Counted from the stretch's first letter, positions 1 through 8,678 are shown. The stretch is DNA of 37,683 nucleotides from an uncultured Gammaproteobacteria bacterium (GCA_937899995.1 CALCCK010000062.1:1-37683), one strand, 5' to 3'. The notes: generated by a model not told the origin, from the sequence alone. Translations and numbers: made by a program.

Positions 1-98
1 GGGGTGGGGGGGTGGTGGGTGTGTTTTTTTTTTTCAAGCAGAAGACGGCATACGAGATAGGCTTGTGACTGGAGTTCAGACGTGTGCTCTTCCGATCT
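1..98 (+). other. Non-genomic: G/T-rich and poly-T run-on (1-34) followed by Illumina P7/index/Read2 adapter (35-98)
   Basis: CAAGCAGAAGACGGCATACGAGAT-AGGCTT-GTGACTGGAGTTCAGACGTGTGCTCTTCCGATCT read directly at 35-98. Confidence 0.98.
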
Positions 99-532
99 TT
101 TTAGAATATGTTGAAGGCGCAACCTTGATTATTCACAACGCACCGTTTGACTTAGGTTTTTTAAATCACGAGCTAAAACTCATGGGTGTTGATCAACGTA
201 TTGAAGACAATTGTACGATTATTGATTCATTAGAGCTTTCTAAGCAACAACGCCCAGGCACTATGCATAACTTAGATGCGCTTTGTCGTCGTTTTGAGAT
301 TGATGCCAGTGCGCGTACTGTACATGGCGCACTTCTCGATGCACAGATTCTGGCACAAGTTTACCTATCAATGACTGGTGGTCAATCAACCTTGTTTAGT
401 GATAATAATAACAACGACGATGAAAAAACTAAAGCAAGTGCAATTATCAGAGTGGATGATGCGCGTGCTAAAATTAAAATAATATTGGCCAACGAAGCTG
501 AACTTGAGGCTCACAACACTTACTTCAAATAA
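99..532 (+). CDS. dnaQ: DNA polymerase III subunit epsilon, 3' portion only (5' end lost at contig edge)
   Basis: [16 protein letters not shown] ... [12 protein letters not shown] ... [16 protein letters not shown] is typical of the DnaQ exonuclease. The first 11-12 residues of the supplied ORF ([11 protein letters not shown]) are adapter-encoded. Confidence 0.9.
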
Positions 533-533
533 T

Positions 534-2000
534 ATGCAATATCAAGACTTACGTGAATTTATTAAAGAATTAGAAAAACAAGGCGAACTCAAGCGCATAT
601 CAACACCAGTTGACGCCCACCTTGAAATTACAGAGATATGTCGTCGTACCATAGATAAAGAAGGCCCTGCGTTATTATTTGAAAACGTTAACGGGTCTGA
701 CATACCAGTACTTGCCAATTTGTTTGGTACTACACGACGTGTGGCAATGGCTATGGGAAAAGAAGATTTGGCCTCCTTACGAGATTTAGGCAAACTATTG
801 GCCAAGCTCAAACAACCTGAGCCACCCAAAGGATTAAAAGATGCCATTGAAAAACTACCTGTACTCAAGCAAGTATTAAACATGCCGGTTAAATCGGTTA
901 AAAAAGGTCAATGTCAAGAAGTGGTGATTGAAGGTGATGAAGTTGATTTATCCAAATTTCCAATTCAAACTTGCTGGCCAAAAGACGTCGCCCCACTCAT
1001 AACTTGGGGCTTAACTATCACCAAAGGTCCGCTGAAAAAACGCCAAAATTTAGGCATTTATCGTCAACAAGTGATCGGTAAAAATAAACTAATCATGCGC
1101 TGGCTATCACATCGTGGTGGTGCACTTGATTTTAAAGATTGGTGTGAGAAAAATCCTGGTAAACCTTTTCCGATTGCAGTAGCCCTAGGCGCTGATCCAG
1201 CCACCACATTAGCTGCCGTTACCCCGATCCCTGATAGTTTGAGTGAATACGCCTTTGCAGGTTTACTACGTGGCAAAAAGACTAAAGTTTGCTCATGCTT
1301 AGGCAACGACCTTCAGGTACCAGAAAATGCAGAAATTATTCTAGAAGGTGTGCTTAACCCAGGAGAGATGGCAGACGAAGGCCCGTTTGGCGATCACACT
1401 GGTTATTACAACGAAGTAGAACAATTTCCTGTATTTACCGTTGAGAGAATCACTCACAGAAAAAATCCGATTTATCATTCCACTTACACAGGTAAACCCA
1501 TTGATGAGCCTGCAGTATTAGGTGTAGCACTGAACGAAGTGTTTGTACCACTACTACAACAGCAATTCCCAGAAATAGTAGATTTCTACTTACCACCAGA
1601 AGCCTGCTCTTATCGTATGGCCATTGTTAGCATGAAAAAGCAATACCCTGGTCATGCTAAACGTGTGATGATGGGTGTCTGGTCATTCCTGCGTCAATTT
1701 ATGTATACTAAGTTTGTGATTGTGGTGGATGATGACATTGATGTAAAAAACTGGAAAGAAGTGATTTGGGCAATTTCCACCCGAGTTGATCCAATACGTG
1801 ACACTACCTTAATTGACAATACACCGATTGACTATCTTGATTTTGCCTCACCTGTGTCTGGCCTAGGTTCGAAAATGGGTATTGATGCCACCAACAAGCT
1901 CCCAGGTGAAACTAATCGAGAATGGGGTGAATCTATCACTATGGATCAGTCAGTCATCGATAAGATTGATAGCATTTGGGATGAATTAAGCATTGACTAA
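534..2000 (+). CDS. ubiD: 4-hydroxy-3-polyprenylbenzoate decarboxylase UbiD
   Basis: Full-length UbiD-like protein ([22 protein letters not shown]..., [11 protein letters not shown]). ATG at 534 is a better start than 504. Confidence 0.95.
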   Translation: MQYQDLREFIKELEKQGELKRISTPVDAHLEITEICRRTIDKEGPALLFENVNGSDIPVLANLFGTTRRVAMAMGKEDLASLRDLGKLLAKLKQPEPPKGLKDAIEKLPVLKQVLNMPVKSVKKGQCQEVVIEGDEVDLSKFPIQTCWPKDVAPLITWGLTITKGPLKKRQNLGIYRQQVIGKNKLIMRWLSHRGGALDFKDWCEKNPGKPFPIAVALGADPATTLAAVTPIPDSLSEYAFAGLLRGKKTKVCSCLGNDLQVPENAEIILEGVLNPGEMADEGPFGDHTGYYNEVEQFPVFTVERITHRKNPIYHSTYTGKPIDEPAVLGVALNEVFVPLLQQQFPEIVDFYLPPEACSYRMAIVSMKKQYPGHAKRVMMGVWSFLRQFMYTKFVIVVDDDIDVKNWKEVIWAISTRVDPIRDTTLIDNTPIDYLDFASPVSGLGSKMGIDATNKLPGETNREWGESITMDQSVIDKIDSIWDELSID

Positions 2001-2031
2001 GGTACTTAACAAAGTATAATTATCTTTTTTT

Positions 2032-2108
2032 CGGAGTGTAGCGCAGTTTGGTAGCGTATCTGGTTTGGGACCAGGTGGTCGGGAGTTCAAATCTCTCCAC
2101 TCCGACCA
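2032..2108 (+). tRNA. tRNA-Pro (TGG)
   Basis: Cloverleaf with acceptor CGGAGTG/CACTCCG, anticodon loop TTTGGGA, T-loop GTTCAAATC, encoded CCA. Confidence 0.95.
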
Positions 2109-2149
2109 TTAAATAAATACTGTACATTGCTTTAGAGCGCAACAGTTTT

Positions 2150-2226
2150 GCGCCCATAGCTCAGCTGGATAGAGCAACGGCCTTCTAAGCCGTAGGTCAC
2201 ACGTTCGAATCGTGTTGGGCGTACCA
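2150..2226 (+). tRNA. tRNA-Arg (TCT)
   Basis: Acceptor GCGCCCA/TGGGCGT, anticodon TCT in CCTTCTAAG, GTTCGAATC T-loop, encoded CCA. Confidence 0.95.
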
Positions 2227-2238
2227 TTTAAAGTTTAT

Positions 2239-2315
2239 GGCGGGAATAGCTCAGTTGGTAGAGCCCCGGATTGTGATTCCGGTTGTCGCGGGTTCAATCC
2301 CCGTTTCTCGCCCCA
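2239..2315 (+). tRNA. tRNA-His (GTG)
   Basis: Acceptor GCGGGAA/TTCTCGC with extra G-1 opposite C73, anticodon GTG, GTTCAATCC T-loop, encoded CCA. Confidence 0.95.
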
Positions 2316-2320
2316 TATTT

Positions 2321-2341
2321 AACCCTTTGTTTCAAAGGGTT
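2321..2341 (+). terminator. Hairpin terminator of the tRNA cluster
   Basis: AACCCTTTG-TTT-CAAAGGGTT: perfect 9-bp stem, 3-nt loop, pyrimidine-rich 3' flank. Confidence 0.75.
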
Positions 2342-2380
2342 TCATCCTTTTCTTAACTAAATTCAAAGTCGATAAACCCT

Positions 2381-2404
2381 CTTTGCGTGCAGTTTTGCGT
2401 GCAG
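2381..2404 (+). repeat. 12-bp tandem direct repeat (CTTTGCGTGCAG TTTTGCGTGCAG) just upstream of the integrase fragment
   Basis: Two adjacent copies with one mismatch, read directly. Confidence 0.8.
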
Positions 2405-2419
2405 TTTGTGGAGATTGCT

Positions 2420-3056
2420 ATGGCTTACATACAAAAGGTTCAAAGAAAGAAAGGTGTTACTTATCGTGTATTTATCCACCCACCTGGGTTAAAACCAATA
2501 ACTAAAACCTTTGCCACTAGACGTGAAGCTGTTCGATTTGTTATTAAACTAGATGATTCTATTAATAATAAGTGGCCTGTTGTTTTTCATATTGAGTTTC
2601 GTGCATTAAAATTGGGTTTAATCTCTCCAGAAATTCAAGATGAGTACACTAAAGATAAGTACTTTAACCAGTTGAAAAACTTATTGACAAACCATCCAAA
2701 CCACCCATTCATTCTGATGCATATGGGGGGGAGGTTTATAAGTGTCTGATGTACTGAAATTAATCACCGAGTATCCTAACATTTATTTTACAACTGCACA
2801 TACAACCCCTATTCACGGCAAAATTTGGGTGAATATTTTTAATGGATATAACTTTAAAGATAGCTGGAAAGATGCATTCGTTAAATATCCAGAGAGGTTT
2901 ATTTTTGCATTGGATAATGTTTGGGATTATCATTGGCAAGAAGGGCGTTATAACACGTAAATGGAATATTGGAACAGTGCATTAAAAGAATTACCTAAAG
3001 ATGTTGCACACGCTATTGCCCACGGCAATGCTGAGAGACTTTGGAATCTAAAGTAA
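2420..3056 (+). pseudogene. Chimeric remnant: tyrosine-recombinase N-terminal arm-binding region (about 2420-2557) fused in frame to the C-terminal half of an amidohydrolase-like protein, then frameshifted and interrupted by a stop
   Basis: MAYIQKVQRKKGVTYRVFIHPPGLKPITKTFATRREAVRFVIKL is integrase-like. WPVVFHIEF...HPFILMHMG, then in another frame VSDVLKLITEYPNIYFTTAHT...YPERFIFALDNVW, TAA at 2958-2960, then in frame MEYWNSALKELPKDVAHAIAHGNAERLWNLK*. Confidence 0.7.
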
Positions 3057-3066
3057 TTACTAAACC

Positions 3067-3109
3067 TCACATCTAACCCAGTTTCCCCCTGCCGACCTCA
3101 CTTCTAAAA
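3067..3109 (+). repeat. ~43-bp dispersed direct repeat, copy 1
   Basis: TCACATCTAACCCAGTTTCCCCCTGCCGACCTCACTTCTAAAA; about 4 differences from copy 2 at 3632-3673. Confidence 0.9.
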
Positions 3110-3166
3110 GGGGTGAGTTGGAAATTCTATCTAAGTAGATTGTCATATTGAGCTACAATTACTCTT

Positions 3167-3625
3167 ATGAAACTAAAAACATTACTATTAACACTACTTA
3201 TAGCAGTTTCAGCACAAGCCACTACTGATGACGATGCTCCTTATAGTTTTATTTACGTAGAAAGAAATAAATTAATTGGAACGTTACCCAGAAACCCCTC
3301 TAATGAGAATCTTCAGCTGACCTGTATTGGAGATAAGATTGATTTCTTAAATCAACCTTTCAACGTTTTTTTTGATAAAGCCTGGAGTTCTGATTCGTAT
3401 TGGGAAAAGATTAATATTAAAAGTCGTGCATTAAAAGTTCCTGAATTTGGATTATATAGAGAGGTAAATAATCTTAATGGAAAGAGATATTGGGTCTTAG
3501 AGAATGGCAATGGATGGGCAAGATTAGATGTAAATTCAGGATATTTTGTTGCAACAATAGGCTTAATTCAATTGCAGGTCAGATGTTTAAAGAAAATAAA
3601 GAATTGGAATAACTTCCAAAAATAA
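3167..3625 (+). CDS. Hypothetical exported protein (152 aa)
   Basis: Complete ORF with Sec-type signal peptide MKLKTLLLTLLIAVSAQA; no family recognised. Confidence 0.7.
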   Translation: MKLKTLLLTLLIAVSAQATTDDDAPYSFIYVERNKLIGTLPRNPSNENLQLTCIGDKIDFLNQPFNVFFDKAWSSDSYWEKINIKSRALKVPEFGLYREVNNLNGKRYWVLENGNGWARLDVNSGYFVATIGLIQLQVRCLKKIKNWNNFQK

Positions 3626-3631
3626 CTAATT

Positions 3632-3673
3632 TCACATCTAACTCTGTTTCCCCTGTCGACCTCACTTCTAAAA
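3632..3673 (+). repeat. ~43-bp dispersed direct repeat, copy 2
   Basis: TCACATCTAACTCTGTTTCCCCTGTCGACCTCACTTCTAAAA. Confidence 0.9.
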
Positions 3674-3682
3674 TATGACGAC

Positions 3683-3922
3683 CTAAGACACAATTTTTAA
3701 ATATAGATCTTCAACTTTTTGCCTTGCCCATGGAGTTTTTCGCAAAAATTTTAAGCTGGAATTAATACTAGGATTTATCTTGAAGCATTTTATATCAATA
3801 CGATTACTTAACCCCTCCCAGCCAAAATACTCCGTTAACTCAGTGACAATCGTTTTAAGTGTCACACCATGAAGCGGGTCTTGATGACGCTTTTTACTTG
3901 TTTGCTCTAAAGTCGGAGTCAC
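3683..3922 (-). CDS. VF530 family (DUF2132) DNA-binding protein
   Basis: KDPLHG-type motif (QDPLHGVTLKTIVTELTEYFGWEGL) and SSLKFLRKTPWARQKVEDLYL. Confidence 0.9.
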   Translation of the reverse strand: MTPTLEQTSKKRHQDPLHGVTLKTIVTELTEYFGWEGLSNRIDIKCFKINPSINSSLKFLRKTPWARQKVEDLYLKIVS

Positions 3923-3931
3923 CTCTCTTAA

Positions 3932-4186
3932 CTATTTGGCGTCATTTTTAGGATCTGCTTTTTTAACTCTAATTTTGTTACCATCAATAGACTTTCCATT
4001 GAGTGCTTGTATTGCTGCTTTTGCATTACCAACTTTTGAAATTTCGACAAAGCCAAAGCCTTTAGATTTACCTGTTGTTTTATCTAAAATCAAAGTGCAA
4101 GATTGCACATCACCATAAGCTTTAAACAATTCTTTAAGTCCATCTTCTAAAAGTGTGCGAGGAAGGTTTCTTATTAATATTTTCAT
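3932..4186 (-). CDS. RNA-binding protein, single RRM domain
   Basis: RNP motifs ILIRNLP and KGFGFVEI. Confidence 0.95.
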   Translation of the reverse strand: MKILIRNLPRTLLEDGLKELFKAYGDVQSCTLILDKTTGKSKGFGFVEISKVGNAKAAIQALNGKSIDGNKIRVKKADPKNDAK

Positions 4187-4257
4187 TTTCTTACCGTATT
4201 TTTAATTGGAATTTGGTTTGATATTTAGCCTCGCCTATATCAGACAATGCCTAGAAA

Positions 4258-4494
4258 TTAGTTATTATGCGAACCATCACAAAAAGGCTTGTCAGATGTC
4301 TTTCCACACCCACAGATATATAACTGTTCATCACCACTAGCAGTATATTCTAACGGCTCGTTGTCGCTACCTTTATGTGACCCATCGCAATAAGGTGGCG
4401 TACTGGTTTTACCGCACTGACAAATATATTTAGTTTCTCCTGCAGCAACATCAATAACATATGGTTGACCTTTGGAATACATAACACTTCCCAT
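4258..4494 (-). CDS. CDGSH-type iron-sulfur protein, two zinc-finger-CDGSH motifs
   Basis: CQCGKTSTPPYCDGSH and CGCGKTSDKPFCDGSH. Confidence 0.95.
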   Translation of the reverse strand: MGSVMYSKGQPYVIDVAAGETKYICQCGKTSTPPYCDGSHKGSDNEPLEYTASGDEQLYICGCGKTSDKPFCDGSHNN

Positions 4495-4599
4495 TTTATT
4501 TAAAAATTACTATTTTAATAGCATGAACATAAAATTGCACGACTATATATTTCAGATAAAATACCAAACAAATAAATACAAACTAATCACAGTCTAATT

Positions 4600-5037
4600 A
4601 TGTCAAAAATCTTATTATTTACTTTAATCAACATACTATTTATTCAGCTAAGCTTTGCTAGCATGGAGGAAGGCCTGTCAGCAATCAAAAGCAGGCAATA
4701 CGAGCAAGGCTATCAAGCATTTAAAATAGAGGCCGATAAAGGCAATGTCGAAGCACAGTTTCAAATTGCCAAGATGTTTCAATCAGGTATGAAGCCTGAC
4801 AGAAAATTTAAAAATGCGCTAATTTGGTACAACTTAGCTGCTAATAATGGCCACAGTGTTGCGCAATTTAATCTAGGCTTAATGCATGCGATTGGGCAGG
4901 GTACTAGGAAAAACCCTAAACAAGCAGAAAGCTGGATTAGCGAAGCTTACAAGAGCGCCAAAACCCCTCGTGAAACTATGATCTTTAATATGCGTGTTAA
5001 AAAATTAGCCGTATATGGTGTTAAGACCAAATATTAA
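4600..5037 (+). CDS. Exported SEL1-like repeat (TPR) protein
   Basis: Signal peptide; AEAQFQIAKMFQSG / AQFNLGLMHAIGQGTRKNPKQAESWI SEL1 units. Confidence 0.85.
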   Translation: MSKILLFTLINILFIQLSFASMEEGLSAIKSRQYEQGYQAFKIEADKGNVEAQFQIAKMFQSGMKPDRKFKNALIWYNLAANNGHSVAQFNLGLMHAIGQGTRKNPKQAESWISEAYKSAKTPRETMIFNMRVKKLAVYGVKTKY

Positions 5038-5873
5038 TCTTTAGCAAAAATACGATCTAAATCTTGTTCATTAAAAAACAAGTGCTCGTTACAAATTTCA
5101 TTGTGAATGGATATTTCACCCTTCTCTTGCAATAAATCTCTCGCATCTTGCTCGCCTAAGTCAAAAATAATTTTCTCAAATCGATGGCGATCTTGCTGGC
5201 ACTCGTAATCAATAATATTGTCTTCAAATAACTCAACAGTCTCTTCATGAAAAAGGCGATGCAATAATTGTTCAGCATCTAAATCACACAACTCTGACTT
5301 AGTAATTGTACTAGACAATGCTGTGATTCGATGCCAGTCCTCTTCATCGTATGATTTCGAAACTGGCATCTTTTGAACCAACATGGCGGATAAATTATCC
5401 TGTGTTGATGACACCCAAAGTTTAGAGTCGAGTTGCTCTGATTGAGCAAAATAATCCTCAAAAGTTTGTATCAAGCCTTTTGGATTTCTAGGAACGAGTG
5501 ACTGAAAACTATGTTTAGTTTGTGCGTTATATAAAGTAACCACAATTTGCCCCTCACCCAATATTTGGTCAAAACTACTATCATCTGCAATAGCGCCATT
5601 GGCTCTAACCATGCCCCGTATTTGTAAATCATGGGTGACCTCAGCCAACAACAAACTAACAATACCATTGCCTTGGACTTGCATGGTAATCTTACCTTTA
5701 TGCTTCATGCCATTTGCAAGCATGATTGCCAAAGCACTTAACTCACCAAACAGTTGCCTCACTTGTTTGGAGTAACCACGATCCTTAATCATTGCCCGCC
5801 AAGCTTGGTTGATAGACAAGTGTTGGCCGCGTATATCCAGATCTTTAAATAAAAAACGTCGTATTATGTTCAT
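5034..5873 (-). CDS. hslO: 33 kDa redox-regulated chaperone Hsp33 homolog
   Basis: Hsp33 core (LGELSALAIMLANGMKHKGKITMQVQGNG, VTLYN...) and the C-terminal region in the Zn-domain position. The start is probably the internal Met (MNIIRRFLFKDLDIRG). Confidence 0.9.
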   Translation of the reverse strand: MNIIRRFLFKDLDIRGQHLSINQAWRAMIKDRGYSKQVRQLFGELSALAIMLANGMKHKGKITMQVQGNGIVSLLLAEVTHDLQIRGMVRANGAIADDSSFDQILGEGQIVVTLYNAQTKHSFQSLVPRNPKGLIQTFEDYFAQSEQLDSKLWVSSTQDNLSAMLVQKMPVSKSYDEEDWHRITALSSTITKSELCDLDAEQLLHRLFHEETVELFEDNIIDYECQQDRHRFEKIIFDLGEQDARDLLQEKGEISIHNEICNEHLFFNEQDLDRIFAKD

Positions 5874-5913
5874 CAGTGTTATTTTAAATGGCTTTAACAT
5901 TAAAATAAATTTT

Positions 5914-6741
5914 ATGCAACGAATCATTGAACAAAAAATTATCAACCAAACTAATCAAGCTTTGTTGATTAATGTATTGGCTGATGCCACTTCACTCTCC
6001 AAACAAGTGCTTAAGTCAGCCCTAGATAAAGGCTGTGTTTGGTTAAAAACTGGCAAGAAAACTAATCGCGTTCGTCGTGTAAAAAAGCCACTTAAAGTTG
6101 ATGATGAGGTTTTTATTTATTTCAATGAAAAAATTTTATCATCTACTCCTACCAAGCCCGAGTTGCTACTTGATAAAAAAGGCTATAGTGTTTGGCTCAA
6201 ACCCGCTGGTGTGTTTGCTCAAGGATCAAAGTGGGGGGATCATTGTGCACTAACACGATTGGTTGAGAAATCATTAGATCGACAAACTTTTTTAGTACAT
6301 CGACTCGATCGCGCTACCAGTGGGCTTATGATAATAGCTCATACTAAACAAGCGGCACGCGAATTATCTGAATTATTCGCCGACAGGAAAATTAAAAAAA
6401 CTTATCTGGCTATTGTTGAGGGTAAATTTCAGGATAAAACTCTAAGAATTGAAGAAAATATTGATGGTAAGCATGCGATTAGTCATGTAACTTTATTAAG
6501 GGCCGCAGGCAATAAATCACTGTTAAAAATCGACATCGAAACCGGCAGAAAGCACCAAATCAGAAAGCACCTAAGTAGTGTTGATTACCCTATTATCGGC
6601 GACAGGCTACATGGCAATGCGGATAAAAATTACCCGGAAGATTTACAATTACAGGCTATACGTTTACAGTTTCAATGCCCTATTAGCAAGGAAGAAATTG
6701 AGATTGAACTAGCAGATACGAAAAAAATTAGTCTAGATTAA
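5914..6741 (+). CDS. RluA-family pseudouridine synthase
   Basis: Catalytic motif VHRLDRATSGLMIIA, GRKHQIRKHL; ATG at 5914 is the likely start. Confidence 0.9.
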   Translation: MQRIIEQKIINQTNQALLINVLADATSLSKQVLKSALDKGCVWLKTGKKTNRVRRVKKPLKVDDEVFIYFNEKILSSTPTKPELLLDKKGYSVWLKPAGVFAQGSKWGDHCALTRLVEKSLDRQTFLVHRLDRATSGLMIIAHTKQAARELSELFADRKIKKTYLAIVEGKFQDKTLRIEENIDGKHAISHVTLLRAAGNKSLLKIDIETGRKHQIRKHLSSVDYPIIGDRLHGNADKNYPEDLQLQAIRLQFQCPISKEEIEIELADTKKISLD

Positions 6742-7715
6742 AAAAATTTTTAACATTTTCATACATGACTTTTTGTTGTGTGGATGGATCTAAAGACTCA
6801 ACTAAATCTCTGACCATTTCAATGTGATCTTCATAATCTTCAAAATAACCACGTCTGCCATATTTCCAGTCTGATCCAAATAAAAATCTATCAGAAAAAC
6901 GATTCATCATATCAATCCAATGACTGTGAATCAGAATCACACCTAAATGAAAAATTTCTGCATCAAAACTATTGATTGGATAAAGATCATGAAAACCTCG
7001 TGCCGAACCCTTACTATGTATAAATTTAAAATCAGCAACAACGTTATTACAACTTGTAAATATATCTTCTAAATCTTTTGGTGGCATCATTCCTGTGTGT
7101 GGCAATGAAAGTGACTTTTGGACATGTTAAGCATTTATCCTTATACCAAGCCTTAACCTCGCGAATATAATTCTCCCCTGTCACGCTGTATACGGGCTCT
7201 ATATGAAAGATAATTGGTAAGCTATATTGATTAGCAAGTAATAACATATCTAATATCATTGGATGATTTAAATCCATCCATACTTTTGATTGACTACCTC
7301 TACCATCTAGTTTGGCGCGTTTATCATAATGTCTTAAACCAACCTCGCCAATACCCTTGCAATCTCCATTTTTAATCTGCTGTTTTAAGATGTTTAATTC
7401 TTTATTAGCCATCTCCAAATCATCTCTATAAAGAAACCCAATAAAATCGGCAGCACATAAAAATATTGAATGATTACTCTCTGTGGTAAATTTTATAACC
7501 TCTTTGGTTCTTTGCCATCTTTCACTTTTATAGCTATTTAGGTGTGCTCATTACTATGACTTTCTCTACATTAGCAGATTTAACCTGGGTAAAAAAAATC
7601 GTCCAATTCTTGTTTTGAATGTTGATGGGAGTCAATGATAGGATCAGAATACGCCCACAACGGAAATGAAATTGTTGCGCTACCAATAATTAATAACAAA
7701 GTAATAATTTATTCT
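6728..7715 (-). pseudogene. Exported amidohydrolase-like protein (TIM-barrel metal-dependent hydrolase), degraded by at least three frameshifts
   Basis: Reverse-strand frames reassemble as SATISFPLWAYSDPIIDSHQHSKQELDDFF / TQVKSANVEKVIVMSTPK / NSYKSERWQRTKEVIKF...GIGEVGLRHYD...LPIIFHIEP...KVTFIATH / TGMMPPKDLEDIF...RFLFGSDW...NVKNFFNLD. Confidence 0.75.
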
Positions 7716-7722
7716 TTAATTC

Positions 7723-7950
7723 TCATTCACAATCACGCTCAACTTCTCGTTCCCAAAGTAGAGGAATGATAATTTCTAAACATTCAGCAATGGTTAGGTC
7801 TTCACAAATAGGAGGTTCTTCAGGGTTAGCTGGGTGTTTGTGTTCTTGTACTATCGAAACATCTATATCATTGCCAACCACACTCTGCTCAGAGCTCTGA
7901 TGACCATAGCCAAAAAATAACAAAAATAACATTAAAAAATACTTAATCAT
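7723..7950 (-). CDS. Small hypothetical exported protein
   Basis: 75-aa ORF with hydrophobic N-terminus MIKYFLMLFLLFFGYG; no recognised domain. Confidence 0.45.
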   Translation of the reverse strand: MIKYFLMLFLLFFGYGHQSSEQSVVGNDIDVSIVQEHKHPANPEEPPICEDLTIAECLEIIIPLLWEREVERDCE

Positions 7951-8067
7951 TAATTTTATTGTAACCCAATCGAATTAAATCTGTCTCGTTTTTATATTTG
8001 TATAAAAAGTAACAATCGTCGTTTATAATTAATTTTTTAAATTAAAACAAACATGCAGGGGTAAATT

Positions 8068-8676
8068 ATGGATTTTATTATGCAAAACTGGGTAACTATT
8101 TTAATAGTTATCATTGTTATTACTTGGATTGTTAGTATTTACAATAAACTCATTTCTTACAAAACTCAATACCAAAATGGTTTTGAGCAAATCTCAGTGC
8201 AACTTAAACGACGCTTGGATTTAATTGGCAATTTGGTTGATGCAGCTAAAAAATACATGGAGCACGAAAAAGAAACACTAATGGCAGTGACACAAGCAAG
8301 ATCTGGCTTATTAAATGCAACTCAAATAGCTGAAAAAAATCCAGGTGACGCAAGCGCAATGGCGACACTGGCAAGCTCACAAGTAGCATTAGAAAGTGCA
8401 ATGGGTGGTTTTAATCTTAAAATGGAAGATTATCCTGAGTTAAAAGCCAGTGAAAATATGATGCAATTAAGTGAAGAAATGACCACCACAGAAAATAGAA
8501 TTGCAGCAGCACGACAAGGATATAACGATTTAGTACAAAAATTTAACGAATATAAAAAATCATTTCCTAATGTTGTTTTTTCAGGAATGTTTGGCTTTGG
8601 TGTAGATGCACAAAATTTAGAATTTAGCGAAAGCATTGAACAACTCAACGAAGCACCAAAAGACTTATTTAAATAA
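8068..8676 (+). CDS. lemA: LemA family protein
   Basis: N-terminal TM, YNKLISYKTQYQNGFEQISVQLKRRLDLIGNLV. Confidence 0.95.
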   Translation: MDFIMQNWVTILIVIIVITWIVSIYNKLISYKTQYQNGFEQISVQLKRRLDLIGNLVDAAKKYMEHEKETLMAVTQARSGLLNATQIAEKNPGDASAMATLASSQVALESAMGGFNLKMEDYPELKASENMMQLSEEMTTTENRIAAARQGYNDLVQKFNEYKKSFPNVVFSGMFGFGVDAQNLEFSESIEQLNEAPKDLFK

Positions 8677-8678
8677 AT

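Noticed and set aside
504-533. Upstream in-frame extension of ubiD ([10 protein letters not shown])
   Set aside because: It overlaps the dnaQ end. The ATG at 534 gives the expected UbiD N-terminus.
542-883. Antisense ORFs over housekeeping genes (e.g. 542..883 -, 1064..1306 -, 8430..8699 -, 8933..9205 -, 11281..11493 -, 16846..17157 -, 17887..18183 -, 35285..35641 -)
   Set aside because: They lie entirely opposite well-supported conserved genes, have no recognisable domains, and look like low-complexity reverse translations.
3067-3123. Repeat copy 1 as an integron attC site (ATCTAAC matches RYYYAAC; GTTGGAA resembles GTTRRRY)
   Set aside because: The right core fails the last position, there is no imperfect inverted-repeat stem between them, copy 2 lacks the right core, and no intI is present in the window.
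3067-3673. The two repeats as a CRISPR array
   Set aside because: There are only two copies, about 565 bp apart with a coding gene between them, and no cas genes.
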